In this document: positions 1-12,400 of the stretch, in pieces
How positions within the stretch are numbered: the first letter of the stretch is position 1
How the letters are laid out: each line of letters begins with the position of its first letter
From: Rallus limicola
Lineage: Eukaryota; Chordata; Aves; Gruiformes; Rallidae
Direction: 5' to 3'
NCBI GenBank assembly: GCA_022605955.1
Contig: JAKCOZ010000226.1
Location: 310,001 to 374,000 of the forward strand
DNA length: 64,000 nt
The notes under the pieces: model-generated
Database searches by the model: none
What the model saw: the letters and a program-made list of their open reading frames with translations, nothing else
Told to the model about the DNA's origin: nothing
Made by a program: the position numbers and the translations under genes

Positions 1-137
1 AACTGCAGTCTGCTAGGGCCGAGAAAAGCACCGTAGGAGGTTCCAGGCATGTTCCCTCTTTCCAGGCAAAGGAAAAGGCTGAGAGCCAAAGTGACAGGGT
101 CTGCTCGTGTGTCCTGTTAGGAGGTTTCAGACAAGCT

Positions 138-335
138 ATGCCTTTCAGGCCTAGCTTCTTTACTTTGGGAGCTATTGCTGGACGTTTAGCATGTTTTGAA
201 CTGCAGTCTGCTAGGGCCGAGAAAAGCACCGTAGGAGGTTCCAGGCATGTTCCCTCTTTCCAGGCAAAGGAAAAGGCTGAGAGCCAAAGTGACAGGGTCT
301 GCTCGTGTGTCCTGTTAGGAGGTTTCAGACAAGCT
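138..335 (+). repeat. Representative consensus monomer of the satellite (198 bp)
   Basis: This copy runs from one atgcctttcagg to the base before the next and serves as the phase reference. Recognisable landmarks in order are: StuI aggcct; the polymorphic ctttacTttggg/ctttacGttggg site; the main class-defining site gggagC/Ttatt; ggacgtttagc, where the recurrent one-base deletion falls; PstI ctgcag; ggccgag; caccgtaggagg; ttccaggcaaagg; ctgctcgtg; and ttaggaggtttcag. It has four CpGs (gacgtt, gccgag, accgta, ctcgtg). One frame on each strand lacks stops. No AATAAA signal, RNA fold or CENP-B box is evident in it. Confidence 0.95.
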
Positions 336-344
336 ATGCCTTTC
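232..344 (+). repeat. Diverged internal direct repeat within each monomer (84-bp offset)
   Basis: Bases 232-260 (taggaggttccaggca and following) align without gaps to 316-344 (taggaggtttcagaca and following), both ending in tttc. I count 21 matches in 29 positions. The pair recurs in every monomer because it is part of the consensus. Upstream of each copy lies a similar CAG-TCTGCT string (204-212, and 293-303 with two extra G), although the distance there differs by several bases. This suggests that the 198-bp unit arose from an older, shorter repeat of about 84-114 bp that duplicated and diverged. The match is short, so chance similarity is not fully excluded. Confidence 0.5.
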
Positions 345-1548
345 AGGCCTAGCTTCTTTACTTTGGGAGCTATTGCTGGACGTTTAGCATGTTTTGAACT
401 GCAGTCTGCTAGGGCCGAGAAAAGCACCGTAGGAGGTTCCAGGCATGTTCCCTCTTTCCAGGCAAAGGAAAAGGCTGAGAGCCAAAGTGACAGGGTCTGC
501 TCGTGTGTCCTGTTAGGAGGTTTCAGACAAGCTATGCCTTTCAGGCCTAGCTTCTTTACTTTGGGAGCTATTGCTGGACGTTTAGCATGTTTTGAACTGC
601 AGTCTGCTAGGGCCGAGAAAAGCACCGTAGGAGGTTCCAGGCATGTTCCCTCTTTCCAGGCAAAGGAAAAGGCTGAGAGCCAAAGTGACAGGGTCTGCTC
701 GTGTGTCCTGTTAGGAGGTTTCAGACAAGCTATGCCTTTCAGGCCTAGCTTCTTTACTTTGGGAGCTATTGCTGGACGTTTAGCATGTTTTGAACTGCAG
801 TCTGCTAGGGCTGAGAAAAGCACCGTAGGAGGTTCCAGGCATGTTCCCTCTTTCCAGGCAAAGGAAAAGGCTGAGAGCCAAAGTGACAGGGTCTGCTCGT
901 GTGTCCTGTTAGGAGGTTTCAGACAAGCTATGCCTTTCAGGCCTAGCTTCTTTACTTTGGGAGCTATTGCTGGACGTTTAGCATGTTTTGAACTGCAGTC
1001 TGCTAGGGCCGAGAAAAGCACCGTAGGAGGTTCCAGGCATGTTCCCTCTTTCCAGGCAAAGGAAAAGGCTGAGAGCCAAAGTGACAGGGTCTGCTCGTGT
1101 GTCCTGTTAGGAGGTTTCAGACAAGCTATGCCTTTCAGGCCTAGCTTCTTTACTTTGGGAGCTATTGCTGGACGTTTAGCATGTTTTGAACTGCAGTCTG
1201 CTAGGGCCGAGAAAAGCACCGTAGGAGGTTCCAGGCATGTTCCCTCTTTCCAGGCAAAGGTAAAGGCTGAGAGCCAAAGTGACAGGGTCTGCTCGTGTGT
1301 CCTGTTAGGAGGTTTCAGACAAGCTATGCCTTTCAGGCCTAGCTTCTTTACTTTGGGAGCTATTGCTGGACGTTTAGCATGTTTTGAACTGCAGTCTGCT
1401 AGGGCCAAGAAAAGCACCGTAGGAGGTTCCAGGCATGTTCCCTCTTTCCAGGCAAAGGAAAAGGCTGAGAGCCAAAGTGACAGGGTCTGCTCGTGTGTCC
1501 TGTTAGGAGGTTTCAGACAAGCTATGCCTTTCAGGCCTAGCTTCTTTA

Positions 1549-1580
1549 CGTTGGGAGCTATTGCTGGACGTTAGCATGTT
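1549..1580 (+). repeat. Type example of the recurrent 197-bp variant monomer (one-T deletion)
   Basis: Here ggacgtttagc has become ggacgttagc, shortening the monomer to 197 bp and putting a stop into the open plus-strand frame. The same deletion occurs 21 times, at about 1574, 2167, 10086, 13057, 16417, 18396, 22553, 23344, 24333, 26510, 27895, 29478, 30863, 31852, 35019, 37394, 49277, 50464, 53633, 55612 and 59372. All 21 also carry ctttacGttggg, about 21 bases upstream, whereas that G variant also exists in undeleted copies (for example near 2733 and 6299). The linkage points to one origin followed by copying. Successive spacings in monomers are 3, 40, 15, 17, 10, 21, 4, 5, 11, 7, 8, 7, 5, 16, 12, 60, 6, 16, 10 and 19, so there is no fixed higher-order period. 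Confidence 0.93.
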
Positions 1581-4500
1581 TTGAACTGCAGTCTGCTAGG
1601 GCCGAGAAAAGCACCGTAGGAGGTTCCAGGCATGTTCCCTCTTTCCAGGCAAAGGAAAAGGCTGAGAGCCAAAGTGACAGGGTCTGCTCGTGTGTCCTGT
1701 TAGGAGGTTTCAGACAAGCTATGCCTTTCAGGCCTAGCTTCTTTACTTTGGGAGCTATTGCTGGACGTTTAGCATGTTTTGAACTGCAGTCTGCTAGGGC
1801 CGAGAAAAGCACCGTAGGAGGTTCCAGGCATGTTCCCTCTTTCCAGGCAAAGGAAAAGGCTGAGAGCCAAAGTGACAGGGTCTGCTCGTGTGTCCTGTTA
1901 GGAGGTTTCAGACAAGCTATGCCTTTCAGGCCTAGCTTCTTTACTTTGGGAGCTATTGCTGGACGTTTAGCATGTTTTGAACTGCAGTCTGCTAGGGCCG
2001 AGAAAAGCACCGTAGGAGGTTCCAGGCATGTTCCCTCTTTCCAGGCAAAGGAAAAGGCTGAGAGCCAAAGTGACAGGGTCTGCTCGTGTGTCCTGTTAGG
2101 AGGTTTCAGACAAGCTATGCCTTTCAGGCCTAGCTTCTTTACGTTGGGAGCTATTGCTGGACGTTAGCATGTTTTGAACTGCAGTCTGCTAGGGCCGAGA
2201 AAAGCACCGTAGGAGGTTCCAGGCATGTTCCCTCTTTCCAGGCAAAGGAAAAGTCTGAGAGCCAAAGTGACAGGGTCTGCTCGTGTGTCCTGTTAGGAGG
2301 TTTCAGACAAGCTATGCCTTTCAGGCCTAGCTTCTTTAGGTTGGGAGTTATTGCTGGACGTTTAGCATGTTTTGAACTGCAGTCTGCTAGGGCCGAGAAA
2401 AGCACCGTAGGAGGTTCCAGGCATGTTCCCTCTTTCCAGGCAAAGGAAAAGGCTGAGAGCCAAAGTGACAGGGTCTGCTCGTGTGTCCTGTTAGGAGGTT
2501 TCAGACAAGCTATGCCTTTCAGGCCTAGCTTCTTTACTTTGGGAGTTATTGCTGGACGTTTAGCATGTTTTGAACTGCAGTCTGCTAGGGCCGAGAAAAG
2601 CACCGTAGGAGGTTCCAGGCATGTTCCCTCTTTCCAGGCAAAGGAAAAGGCTGAGAGCCAAAGTGACAGGGTCTGTTCGTGTGTCCTGTTAGGAGGTTTC
2701 AGACAAGCTATGCCTTTCAGGCCTAGCTTCTTTACGTTGGGAGCTATTGCTGGACGTTTAGCATGTTTTGAACTGCAGTCTGCTAGGGCCGAGAAAAGCA
2801 CCGTAGGAGGTTCCAGGCATGTTCCCTCATTCCAGGCAAAGGAAAAGGCTGAGAGCCAAAGTGACAGGGTCTGCTCGTGTGTCCTGTTAGGAGGTTTCAG
2901 ACAAGCTATGCATTTCAGGCCTAGCTTCTTTACTTTGGGAGTTATTGCTGGACGTTTAGCATGTTTTGAACTGCAGTCTGCTAGGGCCGAGAAAAGCACC
3001 GTAGGAGGTTCCAGGCATGTTCCCTCTTTCCAGGCAAAGGAAAAGGCTGAGAGCCAAAGTGACAGGGTCTGCTCGTGTGTCCTGTTAGGAGGTTTCAGAC
3101 AAGCTATGCCTTTCAGGCCTAGCTTCTTTACTTTGGGAGTTATTGCTGGACGTTTAGCATGTTTTGAACTGCAGTCTGCTAGGGCCGAGAAAAGCACCGT
3201 AGGAGGTTCCAGGCATGTTCCCTCTTTCCAGGCAAAGGAAAAGGCTGAGAGCCAAAGTGACAGGGTCTGCTCGTGTGTCCTGTTAAGAGGTTTCAGACAA
3301 GCTATGCCTTTCAGGCCTAGCTTCTTTACTTTGGGAGTTATTGCTGGACGTTTAGCATGTTTTGAACTGCAGTCTGCTAGGGCCGAGAAAAGCACCGTAG
3401 GAGGTTCCAGGCATGTTCCCTCTTTCCAGGCAAAGGAAAAGGCTGAGAGCCAAAGTGACAGGGTCTGCTCGTGTGTCCTGTTAGGAGGTTTCAGACAAGC
3501 TATGCCTTTCAGGCCTAGCTTCTTTACTTTGGGAGCTATTGCTGGACGTTTAGCATGTTTTGAACTGCAGTCAGCTAGGGCCGAGAAAAGCACCGTAGGA
3601 GGTTCCAGGCATGTTCCCTCTTTCCAGGCAAAGGAAAAGGCTGAGAGCCAAAGTGACAGGGTCTGCTCGTGTGTCCTGTTAGGAGGTTTCAGACAAGCTA
3701 TGCCTTTCAGGCCTAGCTTCTTTACTTTGGGAGTTATTGCTGGACGTTTAGCATGTTTTGAACTGCAGTCTGCTAGGGCCGAGAAAAGCACCGTAGGAGG
3801 TTCCAGGCACGTTCCCTCTTTCCAGGCAAAGGAAAAGGCTGAGAGCCAAAGTGACAGGGTCTGCTCGTGTGTCCTGTTAGGAGGTTTCAGACACGCTATG
3901 CCTTTCAGGCCTAGCTTCTTTACTTTGGGAGCTATTGCTGGACGTTTAGCATGTTTTGAACTGCAGTCTGCTAGGGCCGAGAAAAGCACCGTAGGAGGTT
4001 CCAGGCATGTTCCCTCTTTCCGGGCAAAGGAAAAGGCTGAGAGCCAAAGTGACAGGGTCTGCTCGTGTGTCCTGTTAGGAGGTTTCAGACAAGCTATGCC
4101 TTTCAGGCCTAGCTTCTTTACTTTGGGAGTTATTGCTGGACGTTTAGCATGTTTTGAACTGCAGTCTGCTAGGGCCGAGAAAAGCAGCGTAGCAGGTTCC
4201 AGGCATGTTCCCTCTTTCCAGGCAAAGGAAAAGGCTGAGAGCCAAAGTGACAGGGTCTGCTCGTGTGTCCTGTTAGGAGGTTTCAGACAAGCTATGCCTT
4301 TCAGGCCTAGCTTCTTTACTTTGGGAGTTATTGCTGGACGTTTAGCATGTTTTGAACTGCAGTCTGCTAGGGCCGAGAAAAGCAGCGTAGCAGGTTCCAG
4401 GCATGTTCCCTCTTTCCAGGCAAAGGAAAAGGCTGAGAGCCAAAGTGACAGGGTCTGCTCGTGTGTCCTGTTAGGAGGTTTCAGACAAGCTATGCCTTTC

Positions 4501-7043
4501 CGGCCTAGCTTCTTTAATTTGGGAGCTATTGCTGGACGTTTAGCATGTTTTGAACTGCAGTCTGCTAGGGCCGAGAAAAGCACCGTAGGAGGTTCCAGGC
4601 ATGTTCCCTCTTTCCAGGCAAAGGAAAAGGCTGAGAGCCAAAGTGACAGGGTCTGCTCGTGTGTCCTGTTAGGAGGTTTCAGACAAGCTATGCCTTTCAG
4701 GCCTAGCTTCTTTACTTTGGGAGTTATTGCTGGACGTTTAGCATGTTTTGAACTGCAGTCTGCTAGGGCCGAGAAAAGCACCGTAGCAGGTTCCAGGCAT
4801 GTTCCCTCTTTCCAGGCAAAGGAAAAGGCTGAGAGCCAAAGTGACAGGGTCTGCTCGTGTGTCCTGTTAGGAGGTTTCAGACAAGCTATGCCTTTCAGGC
4901 CTAGCTTCTTTACTTTGGGAGTTATTGCTGGACGTTTAGCATGTTTTGAACTGCAGTCTGCTAGGGCCGAGAAAAGCACCGTAGGAGGTTCCAGGCACGT
5001 TCCCTCTTTCCAGGCAAAGGAAAAGGCTGAGAGCCAAAGTGACAGGGTCTGCTCGTGTGTCCTGTTAGGAGGTTTCAGACACGCTATGCCTTTCAGGCCT
5101 AGCTTCTTTACTTTGGGAGCTATTGCTGGACGTTTAGCATGTTTTGAACTGCAGTCTGCTAGGGCCGAGAAAAGCACCGTAGGAGGTTCCAGGCATGTTC
5201 CCTCTTTCCAGGCAAAGGAAAAGGCTGAGAGCCAAAGTGACAGGGTCTGCTCGTGTGTCCTGTTAGGAGGTTTCACACAAGCTATGCCTTTCAGGCCTAG
5301 CTTCTTTACTTTGGGAGTTATTGCTGGACGTTTAGCATGTTTTGAACTGCAGTCTGCTAGGGCCGAGAAAAGCAGCGTAGCAGGTTCCAGGCATGTTCCC
5401 TCTTTCCAGGCAAAGGAAAAGGCTGAGAGCCAAAGTGACAGGGTCTGCTCGTGTGTCCTGTTAGGAGGTTTCAGACAAGCTATGCCTTTCAGGCCTAGCT
5501 TCTTTAATTTGGGAGCTATTGCTGGACGTTTAGCATGTTTTGAACTGCAGTCTGCTAGGGCCGAGAAAAGCACCGTAGGAGGTTCCAGGCATGTTCCCTC
5601 TTTCCAGGCAAAGGAAAAGGCTGAGAGCCAAAGTGACAGGGTCTGCTCGTGTGTCCTGTTAGGAGGTTTCAGACAAGCTATGCCTTTCAGGCCTAGCTTC
5701 TTTACTTTGGGAGTTATTGCTGGACGTTTAGCATGTTTTGAACTGCAGTCTGCTAGGGCCGAGAAAAGCACCGTAGGAGGTTCCAGGCATGTTCCCTCTT
5801 TCCAGGCAAAGGAAAAGGCTGAGAGCCAAAGTGACAGGGTCTGCTCGTGTGTCCTGTTAGGAGGTTTCAGACAAGCTATGCCTTTCAGGCCTAGCTTCTT
5901 TACTTTGGGAGTTATTGCTGGACGTTTAGCATGTTTTGAACTGCAGTCTGCTAGGGCCGAGAAAAGCACCGTAGGAGGTTCCAGGCATGTTCCCTCTTTC
6001 CAGGCAAAGGAAAAGGCTGAGAGCCAAAGTGACAGGGTCTGCTCGTGTGTCCTGTTAGGAGGTTTCAGACAAGCTATGCCTTTCAGGCCTAGCTTCTTTA
6101 CTTTGGGAGCTATTGCTGGACGTTTAGCATGTTTTGAACTGCAGTCTGCTAGGGCCGAGAAAAGCACCGTAGGAGGTTCCAGGCATGTTCCCTCTTTCCA
6201 GGCAAAGGAAAAGGCTGAGAGCCAAAGTGACAGGGTCTGCTCGTGTGTCCTGTTAGGAGGTTTCAGACAAGCTATGCCTTTCAGGCCTAGCTTCTTTACG
6301 TTGGGAGCTATTGCTGGACGTTTAGCATGTTTTGAACTGCAGTCTGCTAGGGCCGAGAAAAGCACCGTAGGAGGTTCCAGGCATGTTCCCTCTTTCCAGG
6401 CAAAGGAAAAGGCTGAGAGCCAAAGTGACAGGGTCTGCTCGTGTGTCCTGTTAGGAGGTTTCAGACAAGCTATGCCTTTCAGGCCTAGCTTCTTTACTTT
6501 GGGAGCTATTGCTGGACGTTTAGCATGTTTTGAACTGCAGTCTGCTAGGGCCGAGAAAAGCACCGTAGGAGGTTCCAGGCATGTTCCCTCTTTCCAGGCA
6601 AAGGAAAAGGCTGAGAGCCAAAGTGACAGGGTCTGCTCGTGTGTCCTGTTAGGAGGTTTCAGACAAGCTATGCCTTTCAGGCCTAGCTTCTTTACGTTGG
6701 GAGCTATTGCTGGACGTTTAGCATGTTTTGAACTGCAGTCTGCTAGGGCCGAGAAAAGCACCGTAGGAGGTTCCAGGCATGTTCCCTCTTTCCAGGCAAA
6801 GGAAAAGGCTGAGAGCCAAAGTGACAGGGTCTGCTCGTGTGTCCTGTTAGGAGGTTTCAGACAAGCTATGCCTTTCAGGCCTAGCTTCTTTACTTTGGGA
6901 GCTATTGCTGGACGTTTAGCATGTTTTGAACTGCAGTCTGCTAGGGCCGAGAAAAGCACCGTAGGAGGTTCCAGGCATGTTCCCTCTTTCCAGGCAAAGG
7001 AAAAGGCTGAGAGCCAAAGTGACAGGGTCTGCTCGTGTGTCCT

Positions 7044-9466
7044 GTTGGGAGGTTTCAGACAAGCTATGCCTTTCAGGCCTAGCTTCTTTACTTTGGGAGC
7101 TATTGCTGGACGTTTAGCATGTTTTGAACTGCAGTCTGCTAGGGCCGAGAAAAGCACCGTAGGAGGTTCCAGGCATGTTCCCTCTTTCTAGGAAAAGGAA
7201 AAGGCTGAGAGCCAAAGTGACAGGGTCTGCTCGTGTGTCCTGTTAGGAGGTTACAGACAAGCTATGCCTTTCAGGCCTAGCTTCTTTACTTTGGGAGCTA
7301 TTGCTGGACGTTTAGCATGTTTTGAACTGCAGTCTGCTAGGGCCGAGAAAAGCACCGTAGGAGGTTCCAGGCATGTTCCCTCTTTCCAGGCAAAGGAAAA
7401 GGCTGAGAGCCAAAGTGACAGGATCTGCTCGTGTGTCCTGTTAGGAGGTTTCAGACAAGCTATGCCTTTCAGGCCTAGCTTCTTTACTTTGGGAGTTATT
7501 TCTGGACGTTTAGCACGTCTTGAACTGCAGTCTGCTAGGGCCGAGAAAAGCACCGTAGGAGGTTCCAGGCATGTTCCCTCTTTCCAAGCAAAGGAAAAGG
7601 CTGAGAGCCAAAGTGACAGGGTCTGCTCGTGTGTCCTGTTAGGAGGTTTCAGACAAGCTATGCCTTTCAGGCCTAGCTTCTTTACTTTGGGAGTTATTGC
7701 TGGACGTTTAGCATGTTTTGAACTGCAGTCTGCTAGGGCCGAGAAAAGCACCGTAGGAGGTTCCAGGCATGTTCCCTCTTTCCAGGCAAAGGAAAAGGCT
7801 GAGAGCCAAAGTGACAGGGTCTGCTCGTGTGTCCTGTTAGGAGGTTTCAGACAAGCTATGCATTTCAGGCCTAGCTTCTTTACTTTGGGAGTTATTGCTG
7901 GACGTTTAGCATGTTTTGAACTGCAGTCTGCTAGGGCCGAGAAAAGCACCGTAGGAGGTTCCAGGCATGTTCCCTCTTTCCAGGCAAAGGAAAAGGCTGA
8001 GAGCCAAAGTGACAGGGTCTGCTCGTGTGTCCTGTTAGGAGGTTTCAGACAAGCTATGCCTTTCAGGCCTAGCTTCTTTACGTTGGGAGCTATTGCTGGA
8101 CGTTTAGCATGTTTTGAACTGCAGTCTGCTAGGGCCGAGAAAAGCACCGTAGGAGGTTCCAGGCATGTTCCCTCTTTCCAGGCAAAGGAAAAGGCTGAGA
8201 GCCAAAGTGACAGGGTCTGCTCGTGTGTCCTGTTAGGAGGTTTCAGACAAGCTATGCCTTTCAGGCCTAGCTTCTTTACTTTGGGAGCTATTGCTGGACG
8301 TTTAGCATGTTTTGAACTGCAGTCTGCTAGGGCCGAGAAAAGCACCGTAGGAGGTTCCAGGCATGTTCCCTCTTTCCAGGCAAAGGAAAAGGCTGAGAGC
8401 CAAAGTGACAGGGTCTGCTCGTGTGTCCTGTTGGGAGGTTTCAGACAAGCTATGCCTTTCAGGCCTAGCTTCTTTACTTTGGGAGCTATTGCTGGACGTT
8501 TAGCATGTTTTGAACTGCAGTCTGCTAGGGCCGAGAAAAGCACCGTAGGAGGTTCCAGGCATGTTCCCTCTTTCCAGGAAAAGGAAAAGGCTGAGAGCCA
8601 AAGTGACAGGGTCTGCTCGTGTGTCCTGTTATGAGGTTACAGACAAGCTATGCCTTTCAGGCCTAGCTTCTTTACTTTGGGAGCTATTGCTGGACGTTTA
8701 GCATGTTTTGAACTGCAGTCTGCTAGGGCCGAGAAAAGCACCGTAGGAGGTTCCAGGCATGTTCCCTCTTTCCAGGCAAAGGAAAAGGCTGAGAGCCAAA
8801 GTGACAGGATCTGCTCGTGTGTCCTGTTAGGAGGTTTCAGACAAGCTATGCCTTTCAGGCCTAGCTTCTTTACTTTGGGAGTTATTTCTGGACGTTTAGC
8901 ACGTCTTGAACTGCAGTCTGCTAGGGCCGAGAAAAGCACCGTAGGAGGTTCCAGGCATGTTCCCTCTTTCCAAGCAAAGGAAAAGGCTGAGAGCCAAAGT
9001 GACAGGGTCTGCTCGTGTGTCCTGTTAGGAGGTTTCAGACAAGCTATGCCTTTCAGGCCTAGCTTCTTTACTTTGGGAGTTATTGCTGGACGTTTAGCAT
9101 GTTTTGAACTGCAGTCTGCTAGGGCCGAGAAAAGCACCGTAGGAGGTTCCAGGCATGTTCCCTCTTTCCAGGCAAAGGAAAAGGCTGAGAGCCAAAGTGA
9201 CAGGGTCTGCTCGTGTGTCCTGTTAGGAGGTTTCAGACAAGCTATGCATTTCAGGCCTAGCTTCTTTACTTTGGGAGTTATTGCTGGACGTTTAGCATGT
9301 TTTGAACTGCAGTCTGCTAGGGCCGAGAAAAGCACCGTAGGAGGTTCCAGGCATGTTCCCTCTTTCCAGGCAAAGGAAAAGGCTGAGAGCCAAAGTGACA
9401 GGGTCTGCTCGTGTGTCCTGTTAGGAGGTTTCAGACAAGCTATGCCTTTCAGGCCTAGCTTCTTTA
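7044..9466 (+). repeat. Tandem duplication with 7-monomer (1,386-bp) offset
   Basis: A set of rare variants recurs exactly 1,386 bp (7 x 198) apart: gttggga at 7044 and 8430, aggaaaagg at 7191 and 8577, ggttacag at about 7249 and 8635, caggatctg, and ttatttctgg with gcacgtcttg in the following monomers. Shared variants continue for about four to five monomers (to about 8,080 and 9,466), after which the copies differ. The second copy has ttatgagg where the first has ttaggagg, a later single change. Related haplotypes lie near 43,462-44,000 and 63,060-63,270. Confidence 0.85.
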
Positions 9467-12400
9467 CTTTGGGAGTTATTGCTGGACGTTTAGCATGTTT
9501 TGAACTGCAGTCTGCTAGGGCCGAGAAAAGCACCGTAGCAGGTTCCAGGCATGTTCCCTCTTTCCAGGCAAAGGAAAAGGCTGAGAGCCAAAGTGACAGG
9601 GTCTGCTCGTGTGTCCTGTTAGGAGGTTTCAGACAAGCTATGTCTTTCAGGCCTAGCTTCTTTAATTTGGGAGCTATTGCTGGACGTTTAGCATGTTTTG
9701 AACTGCAGTCTGCTAGGTCCGAGAAAAGCACCGTAGGAGGTTCCAGGCATGTTCCCTCTTTCCAGGCAAAGGAAAAGGCTGAGAGCCAAAGTGACAGGGT
9801 CTGCTCGTGTGTCCTGTTAGGAGGTTTCAGACAAGCTATGCCTTTCAGGCCTAGCTTCTTTACTTTGGGAGCTATTGCTGGACGTTTAGCATGTTTTGAA
9901 CTGCAGTCTGCTAGGGCCGAGAAAAGCACCGTAGGAGGTTCCAGGCATGTTCCCTCTTTCCAGGCAAAGGAAAAGGCTGAGAGCCAAAGTGACAGGGTCT
10001 GCTCGTGTGTCCTGTTAGGAGGTTTCAGACAAGCTATGCCTTTCAGGCCTAGCTTCTTTACGTTGGGAGCTATTGCTGGACGTTAGCATGTTTTGAACTG
10101 CAGTCTGCTAGGGCCGAGAAAAGCACCGTAGGAGGTTCCAGGCATGTTCCCTCTTTCCAGGCAAAGGAAAAGGCTGAGAGCCAAAGTGACAGGGTCTGCT
10201 CGTGTGTCCTGTTAGGAGGTTTCAGACAAGCTATGCCTTTCAGGCCTAGCTTCTTTACTTTGGGAGCTATTGCTGGACGTTTAGCATGTTTTGAACTGCA
10301 GTCTGCTAGGGCCGAGAAAAGCACCGTAGGAGGTTCCAGGCATGTTCCCTCTTTCCAGGCAAAGGAAAAGGCTGAGAGCCAAAGTGACAGGGTCTGCTCG
10401 TGTGTCCTGTTAGGAGGTTTCAGACAAGCTATGCCTTTCGGGCCTAGCTTCTTTACTTTGGGAGTTATTGCTGGACGTTTAGCATGTTTTGAACTGCAGT
10501 CTGCTAGGGCCGAGAAAAGCACCGTAGGAGGTTCCAGGCATGTTCCCTCTTTCCAAGCAAAGGAAAAGGCTGAGAGCCAAAGTGACAGGGTCTGCTCGTG
10601 TGTCCTGTTAGGAGGTTTCAGACAAGCTACGCCTTTCAGGCCTAGCTTCTTTACTTTGGGAGTTATTGCTGGACGTTTAGCATGTTTTGAATTGCAGTCT
10701 GCTAGGGCCGAGAAAAGCACCGTAGGAGGTTCCAGGCATGTTCCCTCTTTCCAGGCAAAGGAAAAGGCTGAGAGCCAAAGTGACAGGATCTGCTCGTGTG
10801 TCCTGTTAGGAGGTTTCAGACAAGCTATGCCTTTCAGGCCTAGCTTCTTTACTTTGGGAGTTATTTCTGGACGTTTAGCACGTCTTGAACTGCAGTCTGC
10901 TAGGGGCCGAGAAAAGCACCGTAGGAGGTTCCAGGCATGTTCCCCTCTTTCCAAGCAAAGGAAAAGGCTGAGAGCCAAAGTGACAGGGTCTGCTCGTGTG
11001 TCCTGTTAGGAGGTTTCAGACAAGCTATGCCTTTCAGGCCTAGCTTCTTTACTTTGGGAGTTATTGCTGGACGTTTAGCATGTTTTGAACTGCAGTCTGC
11101 AAAGGCCGAGAAAAGCACCGTAGGAGGTTCCAGGCATGTTCCCTCTTTCCAGGCAAAGGAAAAGGCTGAGAGCCAAAGTGACAGGGTCTGCTCGTGTGTC
11201 CTGTTAGGAGGTTTCAGACAAGCTATGCATTTCAGGCCTAGCTTCTTTACTTTGGGAGTTATTGCTGGACGTTTAGCATGTTTTGAACTGCAGTCTGCTA
11301 GGGCCGAGAAAAGCACCGTAGGAGGTTCCAGGCATCTTCCCTCTTTCCAGGCAAAGGAAAAGGCTGAGAGCCAAAGTGACATGGTCTGCTCGTGTGTCCT
11401 GTTAGGAGGTTTCAGACAAGCTATGCCTTTCAGGCCTAGCTTCTTTACTTTGGGAGTTATTGCTGGACGTTTAGCATGTTTTGAACTGCAGTCTGCTAGG
11501 GCCGAGAAAAGCACCGTAGCAGGTTCCAGGCATGTTCCCTCTTTCCAGGCAAAGGAAAAGGCTGAGAGCCAAAGTGACAGGGTCTGCTCGTGTGTCCTGT
11601 TAGGAGGTTTCAGACAAGCTATGTCTTTCAGGCCTAGCTTCTTTACTTTGGGAGCTATTGCTGGACGTTTAGCATGTTTTGAACTGCAGTCTGCTAGGGC
11701 CGAGAAAAGCACCGTAGGAGGTTCCAGGCATGTTCCCTCTTTCCAGGCAAAGGAAAAGGCTGAGAGCCAAAGTGACAGGGTCTGCTCGTGTGTCCTGTTA
11801 GGAGGTTTCAGACAAGCTATGCCTTTCAGGCCTAGCTTCTTTACTTTGGGAGTTATTGCTGGACGTTTAGCATGTTTTGAACTGCAGTCTGCTAAGGCCG
11901 AGAAAAGCACCGTAGGAGGTTCCAGGCATGTTCCCTCTTTCCAGGCAAAGGAAAAGGCTGAGAGCCAAAGTGACAGGGTCTGCTCGTGTGTCCTGTTAGG
12001 AGGTTTCAGACAAGCTATGCCTTTCAGGCCTAGCTTCTTTACTTTGGGAGTTATTGCTGGACGTTTAGCATGTTTTGAACTGCAGTCTGCTAGGGCCGAG
12101 AAAAGCACCGTAGGAGGTTCCAGGCATGTTCCCTCTTTCCAGGCAAAGGAAAAGGCTGAGAGCCAAAGTGACAGGGTCTGCTCGTGTGTCCTGTTAGGAG
12201 GTTTCAGACAAGCTATTCCTTTCAGGCCTAGCTTCTTTACTTTGGGAGTTATTGCTGGACGTTTAGCACGTCTTGAACTGCAGTCTGCTAGGGCCGAGAA
12301 AAGCACCGTAGGAGGTTCCAGGCATGTTCCCTCTTTCCAGGCAAAGGAAAAGGCTGAGAGCCAAAGTGACAGGGTCTGCTCGTGTGTCCTGTTAGGAGGT

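Noticed and set aside
138..335. Restriction-enzyme-named satellite families of other animals (for example PstI satellites)
   Set aside because: A PstI site once per monomer is not enough to assign a family, and I do not recognise the sequence; naming one would be a guess.
2151..7191. Very long open frames on both strands as genes for 66-residue-repeat proteins
   Set aside because: They exist because the monomer length is a multiple of three and lacks stops in one frame per strand. Both strands are open over the same DNA, boundaries fall only at private indels or chance stops, and there is no unique coding sequence, promoter or flank to support a gene.
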